Source of the DNA: Pseudomonas guariconensis
GTDB taxonomy: Bacteria > Pseudomonadota > Gammaproteobacteria > Pseudomonadales > Pseudomonadaceae
Direction: 5' to 3'
Assembly: GCF_015680235.1 (NCBI RefSeq)
Contig: NZ_JADLJL010000003.1
Coordinates: forward strand, 124,001 to 188,000
Length of the DNA: 64,000 bases
Shown: positions 48,901 to 57,723 of the stretch, in pieces
How positions within the stretch are numbered: the stretch's first letter is position 1
Layout: each line of letters starts with the position of its first letter
Notes under the pieces: generated by a model
Told to the model about the DNA's origin: nothing
What the model saw: only the letters and a program-made list of their open reading frames with translations
Database searches by the model: none
Made by a program: the position numbers and the translations under genes

Positions 48901-48956
48901 CGAATTCCCCTATTTACACGCTCGATTGGGCGGGGATTCTACGCTGCTCGCAGCGC

Positions 48957-50024
48957 TCAGGTGAGTGCCGTTTCTCGCGTGAGCAATTGCCGTTTACGCT
49001 CCACGCCCCAACGGTAGCCGCTGAGGTCGCCGTCACGGCGTACCACCCGGTGGCAGGGGATGGCCACGGCGAGGCAGTTGGCGGCGCAGGCCTGGGCGAC
49101 GGCGCGCACGGCCTTGGGTGCACCGACGCGTTCGGCGATGTCGGTGTAGCTGACCGTGCTGCCCGCGGGAACCTCGCGCAGCGCCTGCCAGACGCGCTCC
49201 TGGAAGGCCGTGCCTTGCACGTCCAACGGCAACGCCAGCCCCAGGGCCGGTTGCTCGACGAAGCCCACCACCTCGGCGACCAGGCGTTCGAAACCGGCGT
49301 CGCCGCCGATCAGCCGAGCCTTGCTAAACTGGTCCTGCAGCTCCTCGAGCAAGCGCTCGGGGTCCTCGCCCAACAGGATGGCGCAGATGCCCCGTTCGCT
49401 CTGCGCCACCAGGATCGCGCCGAGCGAGCATTGGCCGATGGCGAAGTGAATGGTCGAGCCCGCGCCCTTGGCCCGATACTCCCTCGGGCGCATCCCCAAG
49501 CGTTGGCCGGCGCTCTCGTAGAAGCGGCTGTTGGAGTTGTAGCCGGCGTCATAGATGGCCTCGGTCACCGAGCTGGCGCGGTCGTCGAGCCGCTCACGCA
49601 GGCGCCGGGCGCGGTAGGCCGAGGCATAGGCCTTGGGCGTGAGCCCGGTCTCGGCCTTGAACACGCGGTGCAGGTGGAAGGGGCTGACGGCCAGCTGTAC
49701 ACCGAGCTGGTCGAGGTTAGGCGCCGTCTCGCTGGCCTCGATCAACCGGCAGGCGCGGGCCACCAACTCGGTGCGGCGCATCGACTGCAGAGCCTTGCCC
49801 TCGGTGCAGCGGCGACAGGCACGGTAACCGGCCGCTTCGGCGGCGTCGGCGTCGTCGAAGAACTCGACGTTCTCGCGCTTGGCCAGGCGCGACTTGCAGC
49901 CAGGCTGGCAGTAGACGCCCGTGGTGCGTACGGCGTAGACGAAATGACCACTGGCCGCCGTGTCGCGGCTTTGCACGGCGAACCAGCGGTCGGCGTCGGT
50001 GGCGTAGGCGGTGGCAGGCTTCAT
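48957..50024 (-). CDS. ada: Ada: methyl-DNA repair protein and transcription activator
   Basis: The 355-residue Ada has the N-terminal zinc domain with Cys39, Cys43, Cys70 and Cys73 (E. coli 38, 42, 69, 72). Methyl transfer from phosphotriesters to the first activates the protein. An AraC-type helix-turn-helix region lies at about 85-185 (LAVSPFHLHRVFKAETGLTP). A C-terminal O6-methylguanine methyltransferase with Cys324 in AIPCHRVV completes it. Both repair cysteines are intact. The start follows AGGAGAG. The AlkA-type glycosylase gene lies upstream on the same strand. Confidence 0.95.
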   Translation of the reverse strand: MKPATAYATDADRWFAVQSRDTAASGHFVYAVRTTGVYCQPGCKSRLAKRENVEFFDDADAAEAAGYRACRRCTEGKALQSMRRTELVARACRLIEASETAPNLDQLGVQLAVSPFHLHRVFKAETGLTPKAYASAYRARRLRERLDDRASSVTEAIYDAGYNSNSRFYESAGQRLGMRPREYRAKGAGSTIHFAIGQCSLGAILVAQSERGICAILLGEDPERLLEELQDQFSKARLIGGDAGFERLVAEVVGFVEQPALGLALPLDVQGTAFQERVWQALREVPAGSTVSYTDIAERVGAPKAVRAVAQACAANCLAVAIPCHRVVRRDGDLSGYRWGVERKRQLLTRETALT

Positions 50025-50113
50025 GAATTCTCTCCTGGCGGCTGATGGTTGCAAGCCTGACAGGCCGGGTTGGAACGGGCACTCCGTTTATTGCTGGGTA
50101 ATCTGTGGTGCAT

Positions 50114-50140
50114 TCATCGCCGGCAAGCCGGCTCCCACCT
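50114..50140. repeat. Single REP of the CCGGC type
   Basis: TCATCGCCGGCAAGCCGGCT followed by CCCAC is the same core as the REPs inside the MITE-like element at 16322-16497. It lies between the glycosylase and ada. Confidence 0.75.
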
Positions 50141-50204
50141 GTCCCGCGCTGTTTTCAGAGGCACCGCCGTACCAGCCGGCCGCCGATGAGACAGCGCCAT
50201 ACGT

Positions 50205-50831
50205 TCAGGCGCGCCACAGGTACCAGGACGCCACGGTCCGATACGGGCTCCAGCCGCCTCCCAGCGAACGCATCTGCGCCGGCGTCGGTGCCTTGTCCAT
50301 GCCCTTGAGCCGACGATACCCCTCGCGCACGCCGAAGTCGTCCACCGGCAGGATATCGGAGCGCTCCAGGCAATAGATCAACAGCATCTCCACGGTCCAG
50401 CGCCCGACGCCACGCAGGCTCACCAGACGCTCGATCAGCACATCGTCATGCAATGCCAGCGCTTGCTCGCGGCTGGGGACGATGCCGTCCAGACGCGCCT
50501 GGGCGATCCCCTGCACCGTTGCCAGCTTGCTCGCAGAAAAGCCACAGCCGCGCAGCATCTCGGGCGGCGTGGCCAGCAGTTGCTCGGGGCTTGGGAACGC
50601 GGCCCCCGGGTACAACGCCAGCAGACGCGCCAGGATCGCTTCGGCCGCCCGGGCGTGCAGCTGTTGGTAGGCCACCGCCCGCACCAGCGCTTCGAAGGGC
50701 TCGCGCTCAGGCACAGCGCTGTGCTGGCAGGGGCCGATGGCCGCGATGTGCCGGGCCCAGTCTGGGTCGAGCGCCGCGAGAAAGTCCGTGGCCTGGCGAT
50801 AGGCCGAGGGCGAGAGGTCGGCGTGGATCAT
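50205..50831 (-). CDS. DNA-3-methyladenine glycosylase (AlkA/Mag family)
   Basis: The 208-residue protein has the helix-hairpin-helix segment LVSLRGVGRWTVEMLLIYCL followed by ILPVDDFGVREGYRRL, where the second Asp is the catalytic residue. This defines an HhH-GPD base excision glycosylase for alkylated purines. It is shorter than E. coli AlkA and closer to yeast Mag1-like forms, lacking the N-terminal beta domain. Its position beside ada suggests an adaptive response to alkylation. Confidence 0.88.
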   Translation of the reverse strand: MIHADLSPSAYRQATDFLAALDPDWARHIAAIGPCQHSAVPEREPFEALVRAVAYQQLHARAAEAILARLLALYPGAAFPSPEQLLATPPEMLRGCGFSASKLATVQGIAQARLDGIVPSREQALALHDDVLIERLVSLRGVGRWTVEMLLIYCLERSDILPVDDFGVREGYRRLKGMDKAPTPAQMRSLGGGWSPYRTVASWYLWRA

Positions 50832-50922
50832 GCGCGATAGCCTCCGATGATCGGAAAAGGACCAGCTTAGACCAACCCTTGACCGACCGAACGACGGTTC
50901 TTGCGCAGGTAATTGCCGCGCC

Positions 50923-52080
50923 TCAGTCCGTAACGGCTCGCAGCTTCCCTGCCCGCCGGTAGGACTGCCGGGCAAAGCACACGAACAACCCTGCCATCAC
51001 GGCCAGCGCCATGGGCAGCCCGTGCGGTGCCACGTCCATCGCTGCCCCGCTGACCAGCGGCCCGACCAGGCTGCCGACGCCCCACAGCAAGCCCACGCTG
51101 GCATTGGCCGTCACCAAGTCCTGGCCCTTGAAGCGCTGGCCGATCAACACCAACGCCAGGGTATAGATACCGCCAGCCACGGCGCCCAGCACCACCAGCA
51201 GTGGCCACAGCAGCCAGCTCATCTGCAGCAGCCACGGCAGGCCGATGCCGATCGCCATGGCGACCACACCGCATACCAGGTGCAACCCGGTACGCTCGAC
51301 CCGGTCGGCCAGCCAGCCCAGGGGCAGCTGGAAGATCATGTCGCCTGCGAACACCACGGTCACCATCAACGCCGCTGCACCCACTGCGAAACCATGGCTG
51401 GTGGCATATACCGGCAACAGCGACAGCACCACGGCATCGAAGAACGAGAAGAACAACACCGCCACGCACAGCGCCGGCGCGACCCGGAAGAATCCGGCCA
51501 GGCCAAAGCTCTTCTCGCCTTCCTCGTGCTCGACATGGTCATTGGGAACAGTCAACAGGATGCACAGCAACGCTAGGCCGTAGCAGGCGGTGACCACACC
51601 GATGACCCACGGGCTGTTGGCGCCAAGCACCGCCAACATGGCCGGGCCCAGCACCTGGAAGCCGGTGAAGCTGGTAGCGTAGAGCGCCATGATCTTGCCG
51701 CGGTTGTGCTCCGGGCACAGCTCGTTGACCCACGACTCGCCAAGGATGATGGCGATGCCCATGCCGACACCCAGCGCCAGACGCAGCACCGCCAAGTACC
51801 AGATCGAGGTGAAGGCGCCTTCGAGCAACGCGATGCTCAGGGTGCACAAGCTGAAGCACAGCAAATAGATGGTGCGCCGGGTCAAGTGGCGGCAGCAGGC
51901 ATCGACCATGAACGCCGAAAGCATCATGCCCGCCGCGGGGATGGCCGAGAGGATACCGATCTCAAGGGTGCCAGCCCCCGCCTCGTGCAGACGCAACGAC
52001 ACCAGCGGCAGACTCGCGCCCAGGCTGAACCCCACCACCGACACGGCGAACAACAGGCCCGCCAGCAAACGCATGTTCAT
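50923..52080 (-). CDS. MFS transporter (YcaD-like)
   Basis: The 385-residue protein has 12 predicted membrane helices beginning MNMRLLAGLLFAVSVVGFSL. Major-facilitator features include a loop ESWVNELCPEHNRGKIMALY between helices 4 and 5 and QLPLGWLADRVERTG between helices 8 and 9. The pattern resembles the YcaD-type branch of MFS, of unknown substrate. The ATG lies behind AAGGAGTGGTA. No regulator is adjacent. Confidence 0.85.
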   Translation of the reverse strand: MNMRLLAGLLFAVSVVGFSLGASLPLVSLRLHEAGAGTLEIGILSAIPAAGMMLSAFMVDACCRHLTRRTIYLLCFSLCTLSIALLEGAFTSIWYLAVLRLALGVGMGIAIILGESWVNELCPEHNRGKIMALYATSFTGFQVLGPAMLAVLGANSPWVIGVVTACYGLALLCILLTVPNDHVEHEEGEKSFGLAGFFRVAPALCVAVLFFSFFDAVVLSLLPVYATSHGFAVGAAALMVTVVFAGDMIFQLPLGWLADRVERTGLHLVCGVVAMAIGIGLPWLLQMSWLLWPLLVVLGAVAGGIYTLALVLIGQRFKGQDLVTANASVGLLWGVGSLVGPLVSGAAMDVAPHGLPMALAVMAGLFVCFARQSYRRAGKLRAVTD

Positions 52081-52449
52081 TACCACTCCTTGCTCGCCGC
52101 CCGAAGGCACCCTGGGCCGGGGCGGCTGGAAAAACCACTGGAAAGATGTGCGAACGCAGCCGCCCGCAGCCACGCCGGCAGGCGGGCACGCAGGGGCGCA
52201 AGGATCAGTTCAGGGCAAGGTGTGGCGAGAAGGTGAAGGCGAACAGCACGCTGCGCCGACGCTTGAGCACCGTGTCGCTCGGCCACGCACGACGCACCGC
52301 CTGGACGACAGGCTGGTGGACAAGGCGAAGGCTCTGGGAACGGCGCATTGCATCGACTACGTGAATTGAAAGGAGGCGGCACTCTAGGCCAGAGGCCGGT
52401 GTTACGTCAATTGCGACACTGGCCGGTTCAGTGGGCCCGTAAAAGCGCT
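52081..52449. other. Gene-free region upstream of the MFS gene
   Basis: I see no convincing gene here. Short frames on both strands are rich in Arg, Cys and Pro and lack family-like segments. The part next to 52080 should hold the promoter of the MFS gene. With the REPIN that follows it forms a 500-base gap. Confidence 0.5.
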
Positions 52450-52572
52450 GGGACCGCGTCGCGCTCCAATCGCGGAGCAAGCCCGCTCTCATAGAACAAC
52501 GCATAACTATTTGTTTTTGCAGGCCCTTTGTGGGAGCGGGCTTGTCCCGCGATTGGAGCGCAACGCGGTCCC
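52450..52572. repeat. REPIN (inverted REP pair with conserved spacer)
   Basis: GGGACCGCGTCGCGCTCCAA on the left mirrors ATTGGAGCGCAACGCGGTCC on the right, each followed inward by a GCGGGCTTG-type REP core. The spacer contains AACGCATAACTATTTG and TTGCAGGCCCTTTGTGGG, nearly the same as in the REPIN at 16532-16620. Confidence 0.88.
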
Positions 52573-52580
52573 AATACCGA

Positions 52581-53795
52581 TCAACGCTTGCCGGTGGAAG
52601 GCAGGAATACTGCCAGCAAGCCAAACAGCGGCAGGAACGAGCACAACCCATATACATATTCGATCCCTCGCAGGTCGGCCAGGTAGCCCAGCAGCGCCGC
52701 ACCGATGCCACCGAAACCGAACATCAGGCCGAAGAAGATCCCGGCGATCATGCCCACGCTGCCCGGTACCAGCTCCTGGGCATAGACCACGATGGCCGAG
52801 AACGCCGAGGCCAGGATGAAACCGATCACTACGCTGAGCACGCTGGTCCAGAACAGGTCGGCGTACGGCAGGGCCAGGGTGAACGGTGCCACGCCCAGGA
52901 TCGAGAACCAGATCACCGCCTTGCGCCCGATTCGGTCACCGATCGGCCCGCCGAAGAAGGTGCCGGCTGCCACCGCGCCCAGGAACAGGAACAGGTGCAG
53001 CTGGGAGCTAGCCACCGAAACGCCAAACTTCTCGATCAGGTAGAAGGTGAAATAGCTGGTGAAGCTGGCCATGTAGAAATACTTGGAGAACACCAGCAAG
53101 CCCAGCACCACCAACGCCAGGATCACCCGCTGGCGCGAGATGCCATGGCTGGCCTGCACAGCCTTGCGGGCCTTGAACTGGTTGAGGTGGCCCTTGTACC
53201 AACCGCGCAGCAACAAGGTCACGGCGAAGAAGAACAGCCCGGCCAGGCCGAACCAGGCCACATGGCTCTGGCCGAAGGGAATGACGATGGCCGCCGCCAG
53301 CAGCGGGCCGAGGGCGGAGCCGGCGTTGCCGCCAACCTGGAAGGTCGACTGGGCCAGGCCGAAGCGTCCTCCCGATGCCAGGCGGGCAATGCGCGAGGTC
53401 TCGGGGTGGAAGGTCGAGGAGCCGATGCCCACCAGCGCCGATGCCAACAGAATCATCGGGAAGCTGCCGACGAACGCCAGCATCACGATCCCCACCAGCG
53501 TGCACAACGTGCCCAGCGGCAACAGGTTCGGCGCCGGACGCCGGTCGGTGAAGAAACCGACCCAGGGTTGCAGCAGCGAGGCCGTGATCTGGAACGTCAG
53601 GGTGATCAGGCCGATCTGGGCGAAGCTCAGGTTGTAGTTGGCCTTGAGCATCGGGTAGATGGCCGGCAGCACTGCCTGGATCAAGTCATTGATCAGGTGT
53701 GCCAGGGCACAGAAGCCGATGATGCGCATCACCAGTGGGCTGGCCTTTGCAGCGGTGCTGGTGCCGGTGGAGGTCTGGGCGCTGGTGATGGCCAT
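52581..53795 (-). CDS. fsr: Fosmidomycin resistance-type MFS transporter
   Basis: The 404-residue MFS protein has CALAHLINDLIQAVLPAIYP in helix 1, LLQPWVGFFTDRRPAPNLLP in the helix 2-3 loop and GSSTFHPETSRIARLASGGR in helix 4-5. All three are typical of Fsr. E. coli Fsr gives fosmidomycin resistance when overexpressed, but its natural substrate is unknown. The first 20 residues are a Ser/Thr-rich cytoplasmic tail. A MerR- or LysR-type neighbour is absent. Confidence 0.88.
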   Translation of the reverse strand: MAITSAQTSTGTSTAAKASPLVMRIIGFCALAHLINDLIQAVLPAIYPMLKANYNLSFAQIGLITLTFQITASLLQPWVGFFTDRRPAPNLLPLGTLCTLVGIVMLAFVGSFPMILLASALVGIGSSTFHPETSRIARLASGGRFGLAQSTFQVGGNAGSALGPLLAAAIVIPFGQSHVAWFGLAGLFFFAVTLLLRGWYKGHLNQFKARKAVQASHGISRQRVILALVVLGLLVFSKYFYMASFTSYFTFYLIEKFGVSVASSQLHLFLFLGAVAAGTFFGGPIGDRIGRKAVIWFSILGVAPFTLALPYADLFWTSVLSVVIGFILASAFSAIVVYAQELVPGSVGMIAGIFFGLMFGFGGIGAALLGYLADLRGIEYVYGLCSFLPLFGLLAVFLPSTGKR

Positions 53796-53984
53796 GGCTG
53801 TGTCCTTTCCGCGAATTTGGGATCCGATTATCAGGAAAGAACTAGATACTTAGCTACCTTTTTATGCGATCCGCGGCTCGACGGGCCAGGCCTGCATAGC
53901 GCGTTGTTTGCAGTTTGGAGTGTGCAGTGAGCGACTCGCCCAGCTAAGCGTTTGAAAGGCCGGAAATTTTTTTTACAACGAGTG

Positions 53985-54012
53985 TTGACAGAGCCGCGAT
54001 TCGAGCTAATAA
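53985..54012 (+). promoter_or_regulatory. Promoter of tRNA-Met
   Basis: A consensus -35 TTGACA (53985-53990) and -10 TAATAA (54007-54012) are 16 bases apart. The following GC-rich stretch GCGCGCC resembles the discriminator of stringently controlled stable RNA promoters. Confidence 0.75.
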
Positions 54013-54025
54013 TGCGCGCCAAGTC

Positions 54026-54102
54026 GGCTACATAGCTCAGTTGGTTAGAGCATAGCATTCATAATGCTGGGGTCCGGGGTTCAAGTCCCTGTGTAGCCAC
54101 CA
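54026..54102 (+). tRNA. tRNA-Met (elongator, anticodon CAT)
   Basis: The acceptor stem GGCTACA/TGTAGCC, anticodon loop TTCATAA (CAT at 54060-54062), T arm GGGTTCAAGTCCC and encoded CCA give a 77-base tRNA. The acceptor and D-arm sequence (GGCTACATAGCTCAGTTGG) matches elongator Met rather than initiator Met or the lysidine-modified Ile tRNA. Confidence 0.94.
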
Positions 54103-54107
54103 CTTTC

Positions 54108-54141
54108 AAAAAAGGGCTTATCGAAAGATAAGCCCTTTTTT
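54108..54141 (+). terminator. Intrinsic terminator after tRNA-Met
   Basis: AAAAAAGGGCTTATC pairs with GATAAGCCCTTTTTT around a GAAA tetraloop. The symmetrical A and T runs let it also serve the LysE-type gene that ends on the other side. Confidence 0.93.
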
Positions 54142-54159
54142 ATTGCCTCGAAAAAACCG

Positions 54160-54777
54160 TCAACGCACGCCCGCCACTACCACGACCAGGCCCAGCCCGA
54201 TCAAGGCCACGCCGATCACCCGGTCGACCACCCCTTGCCGCTCGATCATCGCCTGGCGCAGCGCGGCGCTCGAGAAGAACACCGCCACCAGGCTGAACCA
54301 GGCCCAATGGGCAAACGACATGAACACCCCATAGGCGAAGTCCAGCGCCAGCGGGCTGCCTGGCTGCACCACCTGGGTATAGGCACTGACCACGAACAGC
54401 ATGGTCTTGGGGTTCAGCGCATTGGTCAGGAAACCCGTGCGCAGGCCTTGGAGCACGCCAGCCCGAGGGCTCTGACCGATGCCATCGAGCGAGATCCGCG
54501 AGGTGTTGGTCAACGACTTGTAGCCCAGGTAGACCAGATAACCGGCCCCCACCACCTTCATGGCCAGGAACAGCACCGGGCTCTGGCTGATGATCACGGC
54601 GATGCCGAGCACGGTGTACAACACATGTACCTGCACGCCCAGGGCGATCCCCAGGGCTGCGGCCAGGCCCGCCTTGCGCCCCTGGGCATAACTGTTGCGG
54701 GTGACCATGGCGAAATCGGCGCCCGGGCTGATGACGGCCAGCACGGTGAACAGGGCGACGGCGATCAGTTCATTCAC
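54160..54777 (-). CDS. LysE/RhtB family amino acid exporter
   Basis: The 205-residue inner-membrane protein has about six helices and the family signature VISPGADFAMVTRNSYAQGR. Such carriers export amino acids or analogues such as threonine, homoserine or lysine. The gene is transcribed away from a LysR-type regulator 230 bases off, a common arrangement in which the regulator senses the exported compound. The substrate is not determined. Confidence 0.9.
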   Translation of the reverse strand: MNELIAVALFTVLAVISPGADFAMVTRNSYAQGRKAGLAAALGIALGVQVHVLYTVLGIAVIISQSPVLFLAMKVVGAGYLVYLGYKSLTNTSRISLDGIGQSPRAGVLQGLRTGFLTNALNPKTMLFVVSAYTQVVQPGSPLALDFAYGVFMSFAHWAWFSLVAVFFSSAALRQAMIERQGVVDRVIGVALIGLGLVVVVAGVR

Positions 54778-54903
54778 GAAAAACTCCTCGATTGGCGATG
54801 AAAATGCACAGAGCGCTGATTATCGAGGGCTTATTCGTGGGGAAAAATCGATTTATAGTGCTGCAAACCTGTTAGTTTTTTTCACCGATAGACGAAAGCC
54901 TTG

Positions 54904-54990
54904 CTGGCCCAACCGCGGTGCAAGCACGCTCCCCAAAGGCTACCCGGGTTCTCCCTTGTGGGAGCAGGCTTGCCCCGCGATGCGCCGGCA
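54904..54990. repeat. Degenerate inverted REP pair
   Basis: A decayed left copy (AACCGCGGTGCAAGCACGCT) and a better right copy (GGGAGCAGGCTTGCCCCGCGA) lie in the divergent region between the lysE-like and LysR-type genes. Confidence 0.65.
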
Positions 54991-55006
54991 CAGACGACAC
55001 ACGACC

Positions 55007-55924
55007 ATGAAACTGCCCCCACTCACCGCCCTGCGTTATTTCGATGTCGCCGCGCGGACCGAAAGCTTCGTGCGCGCCGCCGAGCAGTTGCACGTGACCC
55101 ACGGCGCTGTCAGCCGCCAGGTGCGTCTGCTGGAGGAAAGCCTGGGCCTGGAGCTGTTCGAGCGGCGCAACCGCGCTCTGTTCCTGACCCCGGCCGGTCG
55201 CAGCCTGCATGGCACCACCCAGTCGATCTTCGAACAACTCGAAGGCGCAGTGCAGCGCCTGCAAGCACAGACGCAAGGCAATGTGCTGGTGGTGTCGTGC
55301 GAGCCGACCATCGCCATGCGCTGGCTGATCCCGCGCCTGCCCCGCTTCCATGCCACCCATCCAGACCTGCAGCTGCACCTTGTGGCAGCGGGCGGGCCGC
55401 TGGACTTCAGCCGTGCCGGGGTGGACCTGGCGCTGCGGCGCGACGACTTCCACTGGGACCGCACACTGCACAGCTTGAAGATTTGCGAGGAGTGGATCGG
55501 CCCGGTCGGCCAGCGACGCCATGCTGACAGCCTCGACGGCCAGCGCCTGCTCCACAGCGCCACCCGGCCTGACGCCTGGAACACCTGGCAGCGCCTGGCC
55601 GGAGAGAAGGTACGCCACACCGAGCGCAGCGACTTCGAGCATTTCTACCTGTCGATCCAGGCCGCCAACGCGGGGCTTGGGCTGGCCATCGCGTCAGCGT
55701 TGATGGTCCGTGACGAACTGGACAGCGGGCAGCTGGTAGCACCCTTTGGCTTCCTGCGAGACGGCTCTGCCTACCACCTGCTCAGCCCCCTGCCCCTGGA
55801 GGACGGCGGCAAGCGCCAGCGCTTCGCCGAGTGGGTGATGGGCGAATGCCAGACGTGCCTCGCTCACCTGGGCCTGGTGCAGAACGACGAGCCCGAGCGG
55901 CCGTCGCCACCCCAGGTGCGATAG
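55007..55924 (+). CDS. LysR family transcriptional regulator, GcvA type
   Basis: The 305-residue protein begins MKLPPLTALRYFDVAARTES, followed by the helix-turn-helix EQLHVTHGAVSRQVRLLEES, as in GcvA-type regulators. The rest is a periplasmic-binding-like sensor domain. The divergent LysE-type exporter gene is the likely target. Its last 61 bases overlap the end of the convergent M15 peptidase gene. The start at 55007 is inferred from the family N-terminus; a longer frame upstream crosses a REP. Confidence 0.88.
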   Translation: MKLPPLTALRYFDVAARTESFVRAAEQLHVTHGAVSRQVRLLEESLGLELFERRNRALFLTPAGRSLHGTTQSIFEQLEGAVQRLQAQTQGNVLVVSCEPTIAMRWLIPRLPRFHATHPDLQLHLVAAGGPLDFSRAGVDLALRRDDFHWDRTLHSLKICEEWIGPVGQRRHADSLDGQRLLHSATRPDAWNTWQRLAGEKVRHTERSDFEHFYLSIQAANAGLGLAIASALMVRDELDSGQLVAPFGFLRDGSAYHLLSPLPLEDGGKRQRFAEWVMGECQTCLAHLGLVQNDEPERPSPPQVR

Positions 55925-56445
55925 CCAGCCGTATCGAGGTGGATGCGCCCGGAAGGATAACGCCCCAGGCCCATGTTCCAGGCCTGGCCATGCTGCTTCC
56001 AGAACCGGCACAGCGGGTTGGGGTCGGCCCAGTCGGGCAGCAGCACGTCGACCGCGAAAGCCCGGGTATGGGCGCTGCCCACCGCACCGCCGGCACAGGC
56101 ATTCAGGCGTGGGTCGCGGTAGGCCGAGACCACTTCGAACTGACGCAGGATGCCTTGTTCGTCGAGTGTCTTGAGCAACATCAAGGTGGCACGCACCTGT
56201 GGCCAATGAGTGGCCGGCGGCACGGCAAAGGGTGAGGCCCGACACAGGCGCCAGTCCGAGGCCGAGCGCAGCAGCTGATGGATCGGTACCACGCCGTAGA
56301 GACGGGCATCCACCAGCATCTGGCGAAAGGCACGGGTCGGGTGGTCGCCTGCCCATTGGGCGAACATCCAGACATCACGCTCATCGGCGTGGGCCATGCT
56401 TGCCAGGAACCCTGCCACGCATGCCAGCAGCTTCATGCCTTTCAT
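55864..56445 (-). CDS. M15-type peptidase (D-Ala-D-Ala carboxypeptidase-like), exported
   Basis: The 193-residue protein has a signal peptide ending SMAHA. Zinc-binding residues of peptidase family M15 can be placed at His126 and Asp133 (SAHTRAFAVD) and His169 (GRIHLDTAGY). SAYRDPRLNA precedes the site as in VanY-like and related domains. It should trim peptidoglycan peptides in the periplasm. The 3' end overlaps the LysR gene on the other strand by 61 bases, so both proteins use the same DNA at their C-termini. Confidence 0.85.
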   Translation of the reverse strand: MKGMKLLACVAGFLASMAHADERDVWMFAQWAGDHPTRAFRQMLVDARLYGVVPIHQLLRSASDWRLCRASPFAVPPATHWPQVRATLMLLKTLDEQGILRQFEVVSAYRDPRLNACAGGAVGSAHTRAFAVDVLLPDWADPNPLCRFWKQHGQAWNMGLGRYPSGRIHLDTAGYRTWGGDGRSGSSFCTRPR

Positions 56446-56483
56446 TCTTCACTCCTGTGTAGCTACTACAGCGAGTAAAGCAC

Positions 56484-56570
56484 GGGGCCGCTGCGCCGCC
56501 CAATCGCGGGACAAGCCCGCTCCCACAGTGGACCGGCGCTTGCCCCGCGATTGGGCGGCAGGGCAGCCGC
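56484..56570. repeat. Inverted REP pair
   Basis: GCCCAATCGCGGGACAAGCC (left) and CGCTTGCCCCGCGATTGGGC (right), with GC palindromes outside, lie between the M15 peptidase start and the carbonic anhydrase stop. Confidence 0.82.
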
Positions 56571-56576
56571 GAAAAC

Positions 56577-57215
56577 CTACTCCAAAGGCCGCAGGCGATA
56601 CTGCGGCGGCAACTGGGCAAACCCGCTGATGGTGGTGTCCAGGCTCTTCCAGCGGCCATCCTTGATGCCATAGATGCAACCATGGATCGACAGCTCCTGG
56701 CCGCGATGCCAGGCATTCTGCACGATGCTGGTGTGGGCCACGTTGGCCACCTGCTGGATCACGTTCAGCTCGCACAGGCGGTCGACCTTGGCTTCTTCGG
56801 TATCGAGCTTGGCCAGCTCGCCGCGCTTTTCGTAGTACAGGTCGCGAATCGAACGCAGCCAGCCGTCGATCAGGCCCAGCTGGCGGTCCTGCATCGCGGC
56901 GCGCACACCACCGCAACCATAGTGGCCAGTGACCAGAATGTGCTTGACCTTGAGCACCTCCACCGCGTACTGGATCACCGACAGGCAGTTCAGGTCGGTG
57001 TGCAGCACCACATTGGCCACGTTGCGGTGCACGAACAGGTCGCCCGGCAGCATGCCGACGATCTCGTTGGCCGGCACGCGGGCATCGGAACAGCCGATCC
57101 AGAGGAATTCCGGGGTCTGCTGGCGAGCCAGCTTGGCGAAGAAGTCCGGGTCGCGCTGCTTGATCGCATCGGCCCAGCGTTCATTGTTGTCGATCAGTTC
57201 CTGCAGGTCATGCAT
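56577..57215 (-). CDS. can: Beta-class carbonic anhydrase
   Basis: Can hydrates CO2 to bicarbonate for carboxylation reactions at air-level CO2. The 212-residue protein has the zinc ligands Cys42, His98 and Cys101 with the Asp44-Arg46 dyad (CSDAR, GHYGCGG). The length and the segment WLRSIRDLYYEKRGELAKLD fit the E. coli Can type. It appears to be a separate transcription unit, 52 bases downstream of rimI on the same strand. Confidence 0.94.
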   Translation of the reverse strand: MHDLQELIDNNERWADAIKQRDPDFFAKLARQQTPEFLWIGCSDARVPANEIVGMLPGDLFVHRNVANVVLHTDLNCLSVIQYAVEVLKVKHILVTGHYGCGGVRAAMQDRQLGLIDGWLRSIRDLYYEKRGELAKLDTEEAKVDRLCELNVIQQVANVAHTSIVQNAWHRGQELSIHGCIYGIKDGRWKSLDTTISGFAQLPPQYRLRPLE

Positions 57216-57267
57216 GGTCGTTGCCTCATCAGGGTATGCCTGTGTGACTCGACCAGCCCCTGCGAGG

Positions 57268-57723
57268 TCACTCTTCGAACAGGGTGCAGGCCATCACCAG
57301 GGCGTCTTCGCGTCCGCCGGCGACTGGGTAGTAGTCGCGCCGGCGGCCGATTTCGTTGAATCCGTAGCGCTCGTACAGGCGGTAGGCCGACTGGTTGCTG
57401 GCACGCACCTCCAGGAAGCACTCCCGGCCGTTGAGCTGGTAGGCACGGGCCATCAGGTGCTGCAGCAGGCGCAGGCCCAGGCCGCGGCCCTGGTTCTCCG
57501 GCTTGACGGTGATATTGAGCAGGTGGGCCTCGTCGATGATCACATTGATCACGCCATGGCCGACCTGCTGCTGGCCGTCGAACATCAGCCAGACCTCATA
57601 GGACTTGAGCGCATCCTGGAAGATTCCGCGAGTCCACGGATGGCTGAACGCGGCATATTCGATTTTAAGCACGGCATCCAGATCCGCCTCGGTCATCGGG
57701 CGGAAACTGATCGAGTCACTCAT
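57268..57723 (-). CDS. rimI: Ribosomal protein S18-alanine N-acetyltransferase
   Basis: RimI acetylates the N-terminal alanine of ribosomal protein S18. The 151-residue GNAT protein has the acetyl-CoA loop NQGRGLGLRLLQHLM, with conserved flanks FSHPWTRGIFQDAL and ECFLEVRASNQSAYRLYERY. Its ATG overlaps the holD stop codon as ATGA. The holD-rimI order is the same as in E. coli. Confidence 0.93.
   Translation of the reverse strand: MSDSISFRPMTEADLDAVLKIEYAAFSHPWTRGIFQDALKSYEVWLMFDGQQQVGHGVINVIIDEAHLLNITVKPENQGRGLGLRLLQHLMARAYQLNGRECFLEVRASNQSAYRLYERYGFNEIGRRRDYYPVAGGREDALVMACTLFEE

Noticed and set aside
46033..49017. A 994-codon open frame on the + strand, the longest frame in its region
   Set aside because: It runs opposite the MscS-type channel and across the end of DUF3422 and a REP; the sequence is a Gln/His/Gly-rich shadow with no domain.
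52081..52382. Possible 70-100 codon genes on either strand upstream of the MFS gene
   Set aside because: The frames are Arg/Pro/Cys-rich without recognisable segments or good start sites.
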